Assembly: GCF_036898095.1 (NCBI RefSeq)
Contig: NC_090726.1
Location: 41,337,930-41,401,929 of the forward strand
Length of the DNA: 64,000 nucleotides
Origin: Palaemon carinicauda
Taxonomy: Eukaryota > Arthropoda > Malacostraca > Decapoda > Palaemonidae
Reading direction: 5' to 3'
Both the position numbers and the translations under genes were made by a program. The notes beneath the pieces are model-generated. The model was not told the DNA's origin and ran no database searches. It saw nothing but the letters and a program-made list of their open reading frames with translations. Each line of letters opens with the position of its first letter. Positions within the stretch are counted from its first letter, which is position 1. Below, piece by piece: positions 1-16,175 of the stretch.

Positions 1-216
1 TGATTACGTGAATTGAATACTAAGTTTGACCATGACCTTGACCTTGACCTTTCAAAGTTTAACAATTTCCAGCTTTTTACATAACAGTTGATCCCTGTAA
101 TTTCCATTACTCTACGATATAAATTGTGGCCAGGAAGGTGTTCAATAACAAACGCAAACACAAACAGGGGGTAAAACATTACCTCCTTCCAACTTTGTTG
201 GCGGAGGTAACATCCA
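1..216. repeat. dispersed repeat remnant ending in a small hairpin
   Basis: The segment has a CCTTGACCTTGACCTTT-like tract, a TGTGGCCAGGAAGGTG block and an end at 190-212 that folds as ACCTCC...GGAGGT around TTCCAACTTTGTTGG. I recognise this arrangement as a widespread dispersed repeat of marine invertebrates. No coding capacity is visible, so it is probably a non-autonomous element or the 3' end of a retroelement. Confidence 0.4.
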
Positions 217-261
217 TATGGAACAAGAAATTCCACCTCAACTCTCCCCTTCATATGTGTT

Positions 262-365
262 AGTAGCTGTATCCGTAGTTGGAAAAGCAGGATGCTATAA
301 GCCCAAGGGCTCCAACAGGGAAAAAATAGCCCAGTGGGGAAAGGATACAAGGAAATAAATAATCT
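262..365 (-). mobile_element. LINE 3'-tail fragment (TAA-tailed family), reverse orientation
   Basis: This stretch carries the block GTTGGAAAAGCAGGATGC followed by CTATAAGCCCAAGGGCTCC and AGCCCAGTG. The same block recurs at 16.3, 16.45, 54.6, 55.6 and 56.15 kb, and in the opposite orientation at 16.05, 17.65 and 25.95 kb. It is the 3' untranslated end of a non-LTR retrotransposon whose C-terminal coding part is seen at 17.2 kb. This copy has lost its (TAA)n tail. Confidence 0.6.
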
Positions 366-585
366 ACAAGAGAAGTAATGAACAATCAAAATAAACTATT
401 TAAAGAATAACAACTTTAATATAGATCTTTCATATATAAATTATATAAAAACTAAATAAAAAAAAATAAGAGGAAGAGACAGAAGATAGTAATGTGTGAT
501 CAAGTTTACCTATGAAGGTATGAAACATTGGAATATTCAGCCCGCTTACCTAAAGGCATTGTATAGCGCCCGATCTTTAAGAAAA

Positions 586-764
<179 letters not shown>

Positions 765-903
765 AATTTGTACACATTCTGTATATGCATATAGATTTCC
801 ATTTTTTTATTACAATATAATTTTAGCTGTATTGTTGCCCGAAGAGCTCTGCTTCACATTGACTTAGACCGAATCTCTTCTGTGTAAATATTGTTGTCCA
901 ATA

Positions 904-906
904 AAC

Positions 907-952
<46 letters not shown>
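904..952. repeat. (TTA)n microsatellite
   Basis: About 14 TTA units follow CCAATAAACATTTA. In this window such triplet tails normally mark retroelement 3' ends, but no recognisable LINE body lies upstream of this one. Confidence 0.85.
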
Positions 953-953
<1 letters not shown>

Positions 954-1450
954 GACGGTAGCTAAATGCTATCAATCAATATATCTACCTTGAACAAACG
1001 TAAGAACGTGAGAGAGGGTTTCGTACACACCGAAAACGTTGGCCTACACATAATATCTCGTAAAATATCTATCACAGGTTAGACTTAATGAATCCTAGAA
1101 CCCACGTGCATAGCGTGCAATGTATAATAAATATCACAATACAAAACAGGTTCAAAATAAGTCAAATTTGATTGCCAAATTTGAAACGCCATCATCTGAT
1201 ATGGGTTGAACGGTTACATGCCAAGCACTCTGACTGGCCGGGGACCCTGGTTCCTTCCTTCCCACCCGTCCCCAACACACGAGCCCTATCCTCACTCCAG
1301 CGTTTGGTCCCTTAAGCTTATCTTCCTATAGTTTGATTATATTCGCATTTGCTTTTTTTTATTATATTTCCTCAATTAATTCTCTTATTACTATACTTAC
1401 GTTTTAAGTTCTAGTTAAACGCTATACTATGTCTTATTTTCCTCTTAAAT
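953..1450. other. unassigned intergenic DNA
   Basis: AT-rich sequence without an open frame above background, tandem repeat or RNA-gene signature that I can recognise. Confidence 0.5.
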
Positions 1451-1451
1451 A

Positions 1452-1715
1452 TGTGGTGAAAGGAATTGCATATCGCCATGATCAGCAAGGCTGTACTGTT
1501 CAGGGTCACCCTTATACTAGGTTGGTTTGCTGTTAGCGATCAAACTAAAGTCTCTCACTATCATGAATTCAAAGTGACTAGTGTGTTGATGAAAATGGCC
1601 AAACACCAGACATGACTAAGGACATGTCTGAGGCCTTTGTCCGGCAGTGGATCAGAAACTGTTTAATGCTGTTGTATAATACACATACACAAACACACAC
1701 ACACACACACACACA
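1452..1715 (+). mobile_element. SINE-like dispersed element, family A
   Basis: The body runs from GTGGTGAAAGGAATTG through TACTAGGTTGGTTTGCTGT to GACATGTCTGAGGCC and a CAGTGGATCAGAAAC end, then a (CA)n tract. The same order of blocks occurs at 11.48-11.73 kb, in fold-back form at 26.0-26.29 kb, and partly at 55.19-55.35 kb. The length (about 240 bp) and the microsatellite tail fit a SINE. No convincing pol III box pair was found. Confidence 0.6.
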
Positions 1716-1779
1716 AAACCATTATCTGATACAGATTGGGTGTTGATCAAAAATCTGTGCTGGAGGAAACCTGCTATAA

Positions 1780-4700
1780 ACCGAACTGAAGAAGAATCAC
1801 TCTTTTGGAATTAATGTTGGAGACAGTGATATAGAACGATTGTTGGAGACAGTGATGGAGACAGAAAGATGGAGATAGCGATGAAGACATATTGTTGGAG
1901 ACAGTGATAGACATGTATTGTTAGAGATAATGATGGAGATATATTGTAGGCGACAGTGATTGAGAAAAAATGTTGGAGGCAATGATGGTGTAAGGTTGTT
2001 GGAGACTTGGAGACAGCGATGGAAAAAGAGACAGTGAGGGAGAAAGATTGTTGGAGAGAGAAAGGAATAAAGATTGTTGGAGACCATGGTATGGATAGAT
2101 TGTTGGAGAGAGTGAGGGTGAAAGATTGTTAGAGTCAGTGAGGGAGAAAGATTGTTGGATACAGTAAGGGATAAAAATTTCTGGAGACCATGATGGGGAT
2201 ATATTATTGGAGAGAGTGAGGGTGAAAGATTGTTGGAGACACTAATGGAGAAAGATTGTTGGAGACAGTAAGGGATAAAAATTGCTGGAGACCATGATGG
2301 GGATATATTATTGGAGAGAGTGAGGGTGAAAGATTGTTGGAGACAGTAATGGAGAAAGATTGTTGGAGACAGTAAGGGATAAAAATTGCTGGAGACCATG
2401 ATGGGGATATATTGTTGGAGAGAGTGAGGGTGAAAGATTGTTGGAGACAGTAATGGAGAAAGATTGTTGGAGACAGTAAGGGATAAAAATTGCTGGAGAC
2501 CATGATGGGGATATATTGTTGGAGAGAGTGAGGGTGAAAGATTGTTGGAGACAGTAATGGAGAAAGATTGTTGGAGACAGTAAGGGATAAAAATTGCTGG
2601 AGACCATGATGGGGATATATTGTTGGAGAGAGTGAGGGTGAAAGATTGTTGGAGACAGTAATGGAGAAAGATTGTTGGAGACAGTAAGGGATAAAAATTG
2701 CTGGAGACCATGATGGGGATATATTGTTGGAGAGAGTGAGGGTGAAAGATTGTTGGAGACAGTAATGGAGAAAGATTGTTGGAGACAGTAAGGGATAAAA
2801 ATTGCTGGAGACCATGATGGGGATATATTGTTGGAGAGAGTGAGGGTGAAAGATTGTTGGGGACAGTAATGGAGAAAGATTGTTGGAGACAGTAAGGGAT
2901 AAAAATTGCTGGAGACCATGATGGGGATATATTGTTGGAGAGAGTGAGGGTGAAAGATTGTTGGGGACAGTAATGGAGAAAGATTGTTGGAGACAGTAGG
3001 GGATAAAAATTGCTGGAGACCATGATGGGGATATATTGTTGGAGAGAGTGAGGGTGAAAGATTGTTGGGGACAGTAATGGAGAAAGATTGTTGGAGACAG
3101 TAGGGGATAAAAATTGCTGGAGACCATGATGGGGATATATTGTTGGAGAGAGTGAGGGTGAAAGATTGTTGGGGACAGTAATGGAGAAAGATTGTTGGAG
3201 ACAGTAAGGGATAAAAATTGCTGGAGACCATGATGGGGATATATTGTTGGAGAGAGTGAGGGTGAAAGATTGTTGGAGACAGTAATGGAGAAAGATTGTT
3301 GGAGACAGTAAGGGATAAAAATTGCTGGAGACCATGATGGGGATATATTGTTGGAGAGAGTGAGGGTGAAAGATTGTTGGAGACAGTAAGGGATAAAAAT
3401 TGCTGGAGACCATGATGGGGATATATTGTTGGAGAGAGTGAGGGTGAAAGATTGTTGGAGACAGTAAGGGATAAAAATTGCTGGAGACCATGATGGGGAT
3501 ATATTGTTGGAGAGAGTGAGGGTGAAAGATTGTTGGAGACAGTAAGTGATAAAAATTGCTGGAGACCATGATGGGGATATATTGTTGGAGAGAGTGAGGG
3601 TGAAAGATTGTTGGAGACAGTAAGGGATAAAAATTGCTGGAGACCATGATGGGGATATATTGTTGGAGAGAGTGAGGGTGAAAGATTGTTGGAGACAGTA
3701 AGGGATAAAAATTGCTGGAGACCATGATGGGGATATATTGTTGGAGAGAGTGAGGGTGAAAGATTGTTGGAGACAGTAATGAAGAAAGATTGTTGGAGAC
3801 AGTAAGGGATAAAAATTGCTGGAGACCATGATGGGGATATATTGTTGGAGAGAGTGAGGGTGAAAGATTGTTGGAGACAGTAATGAAGAAAGATTGTTGG
3901 AGACAGTAAGGGATAAAAATTGCTGGAGACCATGATGGGGATATATTGTTGGAGAGAGTGAGGGTGAAAGATTGTTGGAGACAGTAAGGGATAAAAATTG
4001 CTGGAGACCATGATGGGGATATATTGTTGGAGAGAGTGAGGGTGAAAGATTGTTGGAGACAGTAAGGGATAAAAATTGCTGGAGACCATGATGGGGATAT
4101 ATTGTTGGAGAGAGTGAGGGTGAAAGATTGTTGGAGACAGTAATGAAGAAAGATTGTTGGAGACAGTAAGGGATAAAAATTGCTGGAGACCATGATGGGG
4201 ATATATTGTTGGAGAGAGTGAGGGTGAAAGATTGTTGGAGACAGTAAGGGATAAAAATTGCTGGAGACCATGATGGGGATATATTGTTGGAGAGAGTGAG
4301 GGTGAAAGATTGTTGGAGACAGTAAGGGATAAAAATTGCTGGAGACCATGATGGGGATATATTGTTGGAGAGAGTGAGGGTGAAAGATTGTTGGAGACAG
4401 TAATGGAGAAAGATTGTTGGAGACAGTAAGGGATAAAAATTGCTGGAGACCATGATGGGGATATATTGTTGGAGAGAGTGAGGGTGAAAGATTGTTGGAG
4501 ACAGTAATGGAGAAAGATTGTTGGAGACAGTAAGGGATAAAAATTGCTGGAGACCATGATGGGGATATATTGTTGGAGAGAGTGAGGGTGAAAGATTGTT
4601 GGGGACAGTAATGGAGAAAGATTGTTGGAGACAGTAAGGGATAAAAATTGCTGGAGACCATGATGGGGATATATTGTTGGAGAGAGTGAGGGTGAAAGAT

Positions 4701-6530
4701 TGTTGGAGACAGTAAGGGATAAAAATTGCTGGAGACCATGATGGGGATATATTGTTGGAGAGAGTGAGGGTGAAAGATTGTTGGAGACAGTAAGGGATAA
4801 AAATTGCTGGAGACCATGATGGGGATATATTGTTGGAGAGAGTGAGGGTGAAAGATTGTTGGAGACAGTAAGGGAGAAAGATTGTTGGAGACAGTAAGGG
4901 ATAAAAATTACTGGAGACCATGATGGGGATATATTATTGGAGAGAGTGAGGGTGAAAGATTGTTGGAGACAGTAATGGAGAAAGATTGTTGGAGACAGTA
5001 AGGGATAAAAATTGCTGGAGACCATGATGGGGATATATTATTGGAGAGAGTGAGGGTGAAAGATTGTTGGAGACAGTAATGGAGAAAGATTGTTGGAGAC
5101 AGTAAGGGATAAAAATTGCTGGAGACCATGATGGGGATACATTGTTGGAGAGAGTGAGGGTGAAAGATTGTTGGAGACAGTAAGGGATAAAAATTGCTGG
5201 AGACCATGATGGGGATATATTGTTGGAGAGAGTGAGGGTGAAAGATTGTTGGAGACAGTAAGTGATAAAAATTGCTGGAGACCATGATGGGGATATATTA
5301 TTGGAGAGAGTGAGGGTGAAAGATTGTTGGAGACAGTAATGGAGAAAGATTGTTGGAGACAGTAAGGGATAAAAATTGCTGGAGACCATGATGGGGATAT
5401 ATTATTGGAGAGAGTGAGGGTGAAAGATTGTTGGAGACAGTAATGGAGAAAGATTGTTGGAGACAGTAAGGGATAAAAATTGCTGGAGACCATGATGGGG
5501 ATACATTGTTGGAGAGAGTGAGGGTGAAAGATTGTTGGAGACAGTAAGGGATAAAAATTACTGGAGACCATGATGGGGATATATTATTGGAGAGAGTGAG
5601 GGTGAAAGATTGTTGGAGACAGTAATGGAGAAAGATTGTTGGAGACAGTAAGGGATAAAAATTGCTGGAGACCATGATGGGGATATATTATTGGAGAGAG
5701 TGAGGGTGAAAGATTGTTGGAGACAGTAATGGAGAAAGATTGTTGGAGACAGTAAGGGATAAAAATTGCTGGAGACCATGATGGGGATACATTGTTGGAG
5801 AGAGTGAGGGTGAAAGATTGTTGGAGACAGTAAGGGATAAAAATTGCTGGAGACCATGATGGGGATATATTATTGGAGAGAGTGAGGGTGAAAGATTGTT
5901 GGAGACAGTAATGGAGAAAGATTGTTGGAGACAGTAAGGGATAAAAATTGCTGGAGACCATGATGGGGATACATTGTTGGAGAGAGTGAGGGTGAAAGAT
6001 TGTTGGAGACAGTAATGGAGAAAGATTGTTGGAGACAGTAAGGGATAAAAATTGCTGGAGACCATGATGGGGATATATTATTGGAGAGAGTGACGGTGAA
6101 AGATTGTTGGAGACAGTAAGGGATAAAAATTGCTGGAGACCATGATGGGGATACATTGTTGGAGAGAGTGAGGGTGAAAGATTGTTGGAGAAGGAATCTT
6201 ATGGAAAGAATAGAAAGGTAGTGTTGGAGATAGACTTAAAGATGGTTGGAGGTCGATTGATGGAGACGAACTGTTAGTGAAAATTGGGTAGGGAAAACGG
6301 TGGAAATCATATTGTTGGAGCAAAATGGTCCGGGATATTGGAGATTTACGTTGGAGACTGTTGGCGTTGTGAAAGACAATGTTGAAAGATAATGTTAAGT
6401 GTTGGAGGAAAACAGGCATTAGCCGCGTATTAGATATAGATTTCTAAGTGTGGGAGATAAATATGTTGGAGAATAATAAAGAATGTTGCTGGAGAGAATG
6501 TTGGAGATTCTGTGTATTCAGGTATAAGGT
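1780..6530. repeat. 26-bp minisatellite with 104-bp (4-mer) and 78-bp (3-mer) higher-order units
   Basis: Four related 26-bp monomers alternate, starting AAAGATTGTTGGAGACAGTA (ending ATGGAG or AGGGAT), AAAAATTGCTGGAGACCATG and ATATATTGTTGGAGAGAGTG. Together they make a 104-bp unit; many units lack the ATGGAG monomer and are 78 bp. The core (about 2085-6195) is nearly homogeneous, while both edges (1780-2085 and 6195-6530) hold strongly diverged monomers. The minus strand has almost no stop codons, which gives open frames of up to 1006 codons made of Ser/Pro/Leu/Asn-rich repeats. I treat these as non-coding because they slide through all three frames. Confidence 0.95.
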
Positions 6531-6629
6531 CTCGAGATAATATCTTGTTATCATTAATGTTATCATCGTCTAATTCAACCTTTAAAGAATGCTATTAAGA
6601 AACAATTGATCAATAATGATAAAAATAAG

Positions 6630-6632
<3 letters not shown>

Positions 6633-6680
<48 letters not shown>

Positions 6681-6735
6681 GGCTACATTCAAATAGTCGA
6701 TAAATAGTCGATACCATAACTCTCGCAATGTAGCC

Positions 6736-6801
<66 letters not shown>

Positions 6802-6809
6802 ATGTAGCC

Positions 6810-6867
<58 letters not shown>
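6633..6867. repeat. (GA)n / (CT)n fold-back with repeated AGCTGGCTACATT arms
   Basis: A (GA)n run ends in AGCTGGCTACATT. After a 37-base spacer comes AATGTAGCCAGCT and a long (CT)n run, and then a second GCAATGTAGCCAGCT followed by another (CT)n run. The first two blocks are exact reverse complements, so the region can form a large hairpin. Confidence 0.85.
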
Positions 6868-6872
<5 letters not shown>

Positions 6873-7754
6873 GGAAGGCATTAAAGCTATAAACTCAGTA
6901 ACAAGTATCTAAAAACCTTAAAGAAATCATATTAAATTGCTAATACTTTCACGTAATCTATTTTAAAATATGAAGATCTACGTTCGTGTTTTCAAGAAAA
7001 TAAGCTTCAAATATTATCATTCAACCCAGAGCAATATAATGTACATTGTTTATTTGATTATTTATTTATAAAGGAAAACTTTTGAATATTTACGTAGATC
7101 AAACCAGCCCGCCAGATACCTATGTCTGCACCAATATCCGACTGCACCTAACGTCGTCATGGCAACCTTCGTATGGGCGTTAGAACTCTCCTCTGATAAG
7201 AAATTAAATTACTCTTTCCTGGCAATTATTATTTGATAAATATTTAACTAAACGACATATTGGAGGATGAATTATACTCGACGCTACTGCAGCAAGCTCA
7301 TGTTTTTAAAATAAGTTTCGTAAAACTACGAAACATCTGGCTACACATTCCCCAACTCGAAACCGCGAAGTACAAATCATCTACACATACAAGGAAACAC
7401 CCAAAGAACAATATTAATCGATATATTACACATGGAAATCAAATGGTGTACTTACATTTCACAATGATGTATCGCTGCAGGTTAAAAGAATCCTTTATTT
7501 ATCTCATACGAAAGGAGACAGATATGAAACCGCGCGCGTACACCTACACCTCATCACTTTCAAAGCAACACTGACGGATTATGACACTAGCAGGTCGTTT
7601 TATGAGATCAGCTGATTCAAACCGTTCCATCGAGTCAAATGAGCCGAGCTTTAACGAGTGTTCTCTCACAGATTCAAAATTTGAAGATGGCGAATTTGTT
7701 TTTTATTTGCTTCAATATTAAATAAGATTTCTATTCATGTTTCGTATTTAAAAG
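6868..7754. other. unassigned intergenic DNA
   Basis: No recognisable gene. A 104-codon plus-strand frame at 7260-7574 has no recognisable domain, and nothing around it suggests translation. Confidence 0.4.
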
Positions 7755-8099
7755 TAATTACTTTTATGTTCATTTTCATAAAACAAACGATAATAAATAT
7801 TGAAGTAATTGTGGTGTTGGTGGAGTAGTTGGTGAAGTTAGTTTTCTATCAATTGTTTTGGTAGGAATATATTATGCATGTATGTACGTACATACGTGCA
7901 TAAACTAAGACGGAAGGAAACCTTGGAGGAATAACTATTATTCCCAGAGAAGGAACACCTCCTTCACCCATAACTCAACTACGTAAAATCACCATAGGCC
8001 TAGACTGACTTTTTGGAAAGATGCCTATTTCCTTTACCGAATAAGTTAAACAGCAAATGCTAGTTCTTATATCTTTTAGCAGCCTTCCCTTGAGAGGCT
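7755..8099 (+). repeat. dispersed repeat, copy 1 (matches 17.84-18.2 kb)
   Basis: A block of about 340 bp including GGTAGGAATATATTAT, ACCTTGGAGGAATAACTA, AAGGAACACCTCCTTCACC and CAAATGCTAGTTCTTATATC is repeated with high identity at about 17,836-18,200. The similarity stops next to the left end of the transposon at 18.2 kb. Function is unknown. Confidence 0.8.
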
Positions 8100-8388
8100 A
8101 GTACCATTATTGCATCTTAGGCGGTTAACTGTAGGCATTTCTAGAGGGTTCTTTGCAGAATCTGTCCCTTAGTCCCTAGACCAGAAAGGTGCACCTACTT
8201 TATAGCTTTCAACTTTACCTCTAATTCCATCGTGTTGTTTTTCAAGTTCTTTTAGCTTCATATTGCAACTCAGTGAGGCTTGGCCTCCCAGGACCGGACA
8301 CCAAACCATAGTAACCTATGCGCCAAATTCATATAGGCCTAACCATGACAATAGGAATAAGGAACTTATTTAAGCTGATTCGATTTTT

Positions 8389-8758
<370 letters not shown>

Positions 8759-8898
8759 CATATAGATATACATGTACATAAAGTATGTATGTATGTATGT
8801 ATGTGTGTGCATTCTTAATTAATCCTCTTGTATCATAAATATAATATGTGGTAATTAATAATTGCAGTGGTATAGAAGATAGGATTAGGGTTGCTATG

Positions 8899-10332
<1,434 letters not shown>

Positions 10333-10608
10333 GTTGTGGTGGCCGATGTGGTAACGTCCCTGACTGGTGACCGCCAAACTGAGGTTCGAGTCCTGCTTAA
10401 TTTCGTTAGTTCCTTTGGTCGCGGCAAGGGAGCCTATAGGTCTATCTGTTGAGTCATCAGCAGCCACTGCCTGGCCCTCCTTGGTCCTAGTTTGGGCGCT
10501 GATCATATGTTATATAAGGACACTCTCTAGGACATTGTCCTGCTCGATAGGGCAATATCACTGTCCCTTGACTCTCCCATTCATGAGTGACCTTTAAACC
10601 TTTAAAAC
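10333..10608 (+). mobile_element. tRNA-derived SINE
   Basis: The head carries a good pol III A box, TGGCCGATGTGG (10340-10351), and a B box, GGTTCGAGTCC (10383-10393), at normal tRNA spacing. The sequence between them does not fold as an intact tRNA. The body contains GGGAGCCTATAGGTCTA, GAGTCATCAGCAGCCA, CTTGGTCCTAGTTTGG and CCATTCATGAG, and ends in TTTAAACCTTTAAAAC. The same body recurs at 61.8-61.97 kb and 62.02-62.2 kb. A tRNA head followed by a family-specific body is the classical SINE layout. Confidence 0.8.
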
Positions 10609-11406
10609 AATGAAGGAAAATAGTTTTTAAAACCATGGGTCTTTAAAAAAAACGAAATAAAAAGAAAATATAGAATCACAACGAAACGCTCTATTTAAAT
10701 CTACTGTTTCCCAGAATGTTACGTTCTATATTCGAATCGTTTGATCAAAAAACTCCCGAGATGATGTTCTGTTGACTTCGCCACATAAAATCTTAAAATC
10801 TAATATACTGAAATTATGATTCGATAAGTTTGTTCAGATTATAGATGATATTTTTCTTGTAATTTATATATCATCAACATATATATTCACAAGGAAGTGA
10901 TCACGTGATTAGTTTCTTGGTGTTCCTTAAAAAAAAAAATCCCGATTATTTCATCTATACACGAGTTCCCAGCACCATCTGCTGGCAAACAAGAGAACCA
11001 TTTTTGGGCAACAGCACTTCTAAATTAAAGGGGAGAAAGGGTCTTACACAACACTGGATTTTGTCATTTTCTCGTGAGATATCCTTAGATATGAATTTCC
11101 TTATCTGCAATTATGTTTTATTTGATTTAGTAATTTACCCTATCAATATATTGTGACAGATCGGATTGAAGTAATAACTTTTAAAGTTACATAGACTTTA
11201 ATTTTACCCTAAACCAATAATGGGATTGCCCATAGTGGATGGCTGACTTTAATTTTCCCCTAAACAATCAATGGACTCACCCACTATAGACGAAATGAAT
11301 ATCCTAAACTACGAACAAAAAAACGATGTAATTTATTAAAAAGAACAAATAAACTGACTTTTTAATACGATGATATGACGATTAAAAGGGATAATTAAAT
11401 TACATC

Positions 11407-11407
<1 letters not shown>
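10609..11407. other. unassigned intergenic DNA
   Basis: AT-rich sequence; an 83-codon plus-strand frame at 10905-11156 has no recognisable similarity. No repeat or RNA signal seen. Confidence 0.4.

Positions 11408-11476
<69 letters not shown>
11408..11476. repeat. (TA)n microsatellite
   Basis: Uninterrupted (TA)n directly abutting the left end of the next SINE-like element. Confidence 0.95.
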
Positions 11477-11723
11477 TTTCTGAGTGCAGATACCTTAACT
11501 GAGTGAAAGGGTTTGTGTATCGCCATTATCAGTAAAACTGTACTAAGTCATGCCCACCCATACTAGGTTGGTTTGCTGTGAGCAAGCAGACTACAGTCTC
11601 CGACCATCACCAATTCGCACTGGCCAGTGTGGTGGTGAAAACTGGCCAAACCCCAGACATGAATAAGGACATGTCTGAGAGCTTTGCCCTACAGTGGACT
11701 AGAAACGGCTACATTAGTTGTTG

Positions 11724-11727
<4 letters not shown>
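11477..11727 (+). mobile_element. SINE-like dispersed element, family A, flanked by (TA)n on both sides
   Basis: Fullest plus-strand copy of the family: it begins CCTTTCTGAGTGCAG, continues GTGAAAGGGTTTGTG and TACTAGGTTGGTTTGCTGT, and ends GACATGTCTGAGAGC with CAGTGGACTAGAAACGGC. The distal 30-40 bp resemble the 3' ends of the LINE fragments at 28.0 and 63.2 kb, as expected if the SINE uses that LINE's machinery. Confidence 0.65.
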
Positions 11728-14591
<2,864 letters not shown>

Positions 14592-14800
14592 GCAGAACGA
14601 GAACCTTCTTGTAGTACTTGAGTGTTTTATTATTTATTTTCCCTGTGATCTCTATATGAAAATTACAATCATTGTAAAGTCTATGAAAGTGTGGATGCTA
14701 TGGGACTAGGAGGCTCAGTGGAGTTCAGCGCTTGATGTTGCCGACTCACTGAAAGACTGATTCCTAAATCAGTGTTGAGGGAATTAATTGCAATTGCCAC
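14592..14800 (+). repeat. dispersed repeat with an inverted, interrupted partner at 16.18-16.88 kb
   Basis: Blocks GAGTGTTTTATTATTTATTT, TTACAATCATTGTAAA, GTGTGGATGCTATGGGA and TGATGTTGCCGACTCACTGA are found in reverse complement at 16,176-16,270 and 16,812-16,875. The partner is split by an inserted LINE tail. This copy therefore shows the uninterrupted state. Confidence 0.75.
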
Positions 14801-15461
14801 ACAACAGTTGCCTTTTGTCGAATTGATTCGTCAGCTCAAGAAAAATCTAAAAGTTTATTCTTTTTCATGTGAGTGTCTTTTTGCAATTTCTGTAGACAAA
14901 ATACTGTGAGGATTATATGAAATAGGCTTACCCACTCATACTGTCATTCCATAACTTTAATTTTCTTCTATGAATGCATTTTTATGGTTTGCACTATACA
15001 AAGCTCTAATAATGTAAATAGTGATGTTCGTGTAAAATTAATTTCATCACATCACTACTACGATATTTTAAAATGGCCGAATTATAATATTTCTTTTTTC
15101 TCTAAATGGCTAAAAATCTTAGCCTAAAATACAATATAGCATAGTCTAATCGATGTTCCTAATCTATGTTCGTACTTCCATTGTTAATTTTAATTGCTAT
15201 GAATAATTTTATATAGTTATAAAATTGAGTTATGTCATTGTGATGTCATTTTTATGATAATCTATCTATAGTAACGGCATTATATAATGTAGGGGTTTAA
15301 AAATACAGTAGTTACTTTCTTACGTAAACTTATAAGCCAAAAGGCTTTTAGCTTACGGTATGCCTAGGCCTAATCTGTATCCGTCTCTCCTTAATTAATG
15401 GTCATAGTTTTAACAAATCATTTAGTATGATAGCACATTCCTCCTCAGTTCAATATAGTGT
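14801..15461. other. unassigned intergenic DNA
   Basis: AT-rich sequence; no gene, tandem repeat or element recognised. Confidence 0.4.
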
Positions 15462-16128
15462 AGTAGGTTGGCCAGGGCACCAGCCGCCCGTTGAGATACT
15501 ACCGCTAGAGAGTTAGGGGGTCCTTTGACTGGCCAGACAGTACCATATTGGATCCTTCTCTCTGGTCACGGTTCTTTCCCTTTGCCTACACAGACACCGA
15601 ATAGTCTGGCCTATTCTTTACAGATTCTCCTCTGTCCTCATACACCTGACAACACTGAGATTACTAAACAATTCTTCTTCATCCAAGGGGTTAACTACGG
15701 CAATGTAATTGTTCAGTGGCTACTTTCCTCTTGGTAAGGGTAGAAGGTACTCTTTAGCTATGGTAAGCAGCTCTTCTAGGAGAAGGACACTCCAAAATCA
15801 AACCATTGTTCTCTAGTCTTGGGTAGTGCTATAGCCTCTGTACCATGGCCTTCCACTGTCTTGGGTTAGAGTTCTCTTGCTTGAGGGTGCACTCGGGCAC
15901 ACTGTTCTATCTGGTTTCTCTTTCTCTTGTTTTGTTAAAGTTTGTATTGTTTATATAGGAAATATTTATTTTAATGCTGTTGCTATTCTTAAAATATTTT
16001 ATTTTTCCTTGTTTCCTTTCCTCACTGAGCTATTTTCCCTGTTGGGGCCCCTGGGCTTATAGCATCCTGCTTTTCCAACTAGGGTTGTAGCTTAGCATTT
16101 AATAATAATAATAATAATAATAACTGGC
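15462..16128 (+). mobile_element. non-coding retroelement copy with LINE-type 3' tail
   Basis: Starts near CCAGGGCACCAGCCGCCC and continues through CTTCTAGGAGAAGGACACTC and TCTTGGGTTAGAGTTCTC to the shared 3' block CCCTGGGCTTATAGCATCC, CTTTTCCAACTAGGGTTGTA and a (TAA)n tail. I recognise it as an abundant decapod dispersed repeat. The 3' block is the same as that behind the LINE coding fragment at 17.2 kb, so this may be a non-autonomous relative using the same 3' recognition sequence. Confidence 0.65.
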
Positions 16129-16175
16129 AAACGTTATCAAGTGCAGGGCTGCCGGATTCTCCACACTAGGCAACT

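Noticed and set aside
1797..6156. Minus-strand frames of up to 1006 codons (Ser/Pro/Asn-rich repeats)
   Set aside because: They follow from a stop-poor 26-bp minisatellite and are equally open in three frames; there is no unique sequence at either end.
7260..7574. 104-codon plus-strand frame
   Set aside because: No recognisable domain, no composition shift and no neighbouring gene structure; within chance for this length of DNA.
10340..10393. tRNA gene at the A/B boxes
   Set aside because: The boxes are well placed, but no acceptor stem or anticodon arm can be drawn and the sequence continues into a SINE body.
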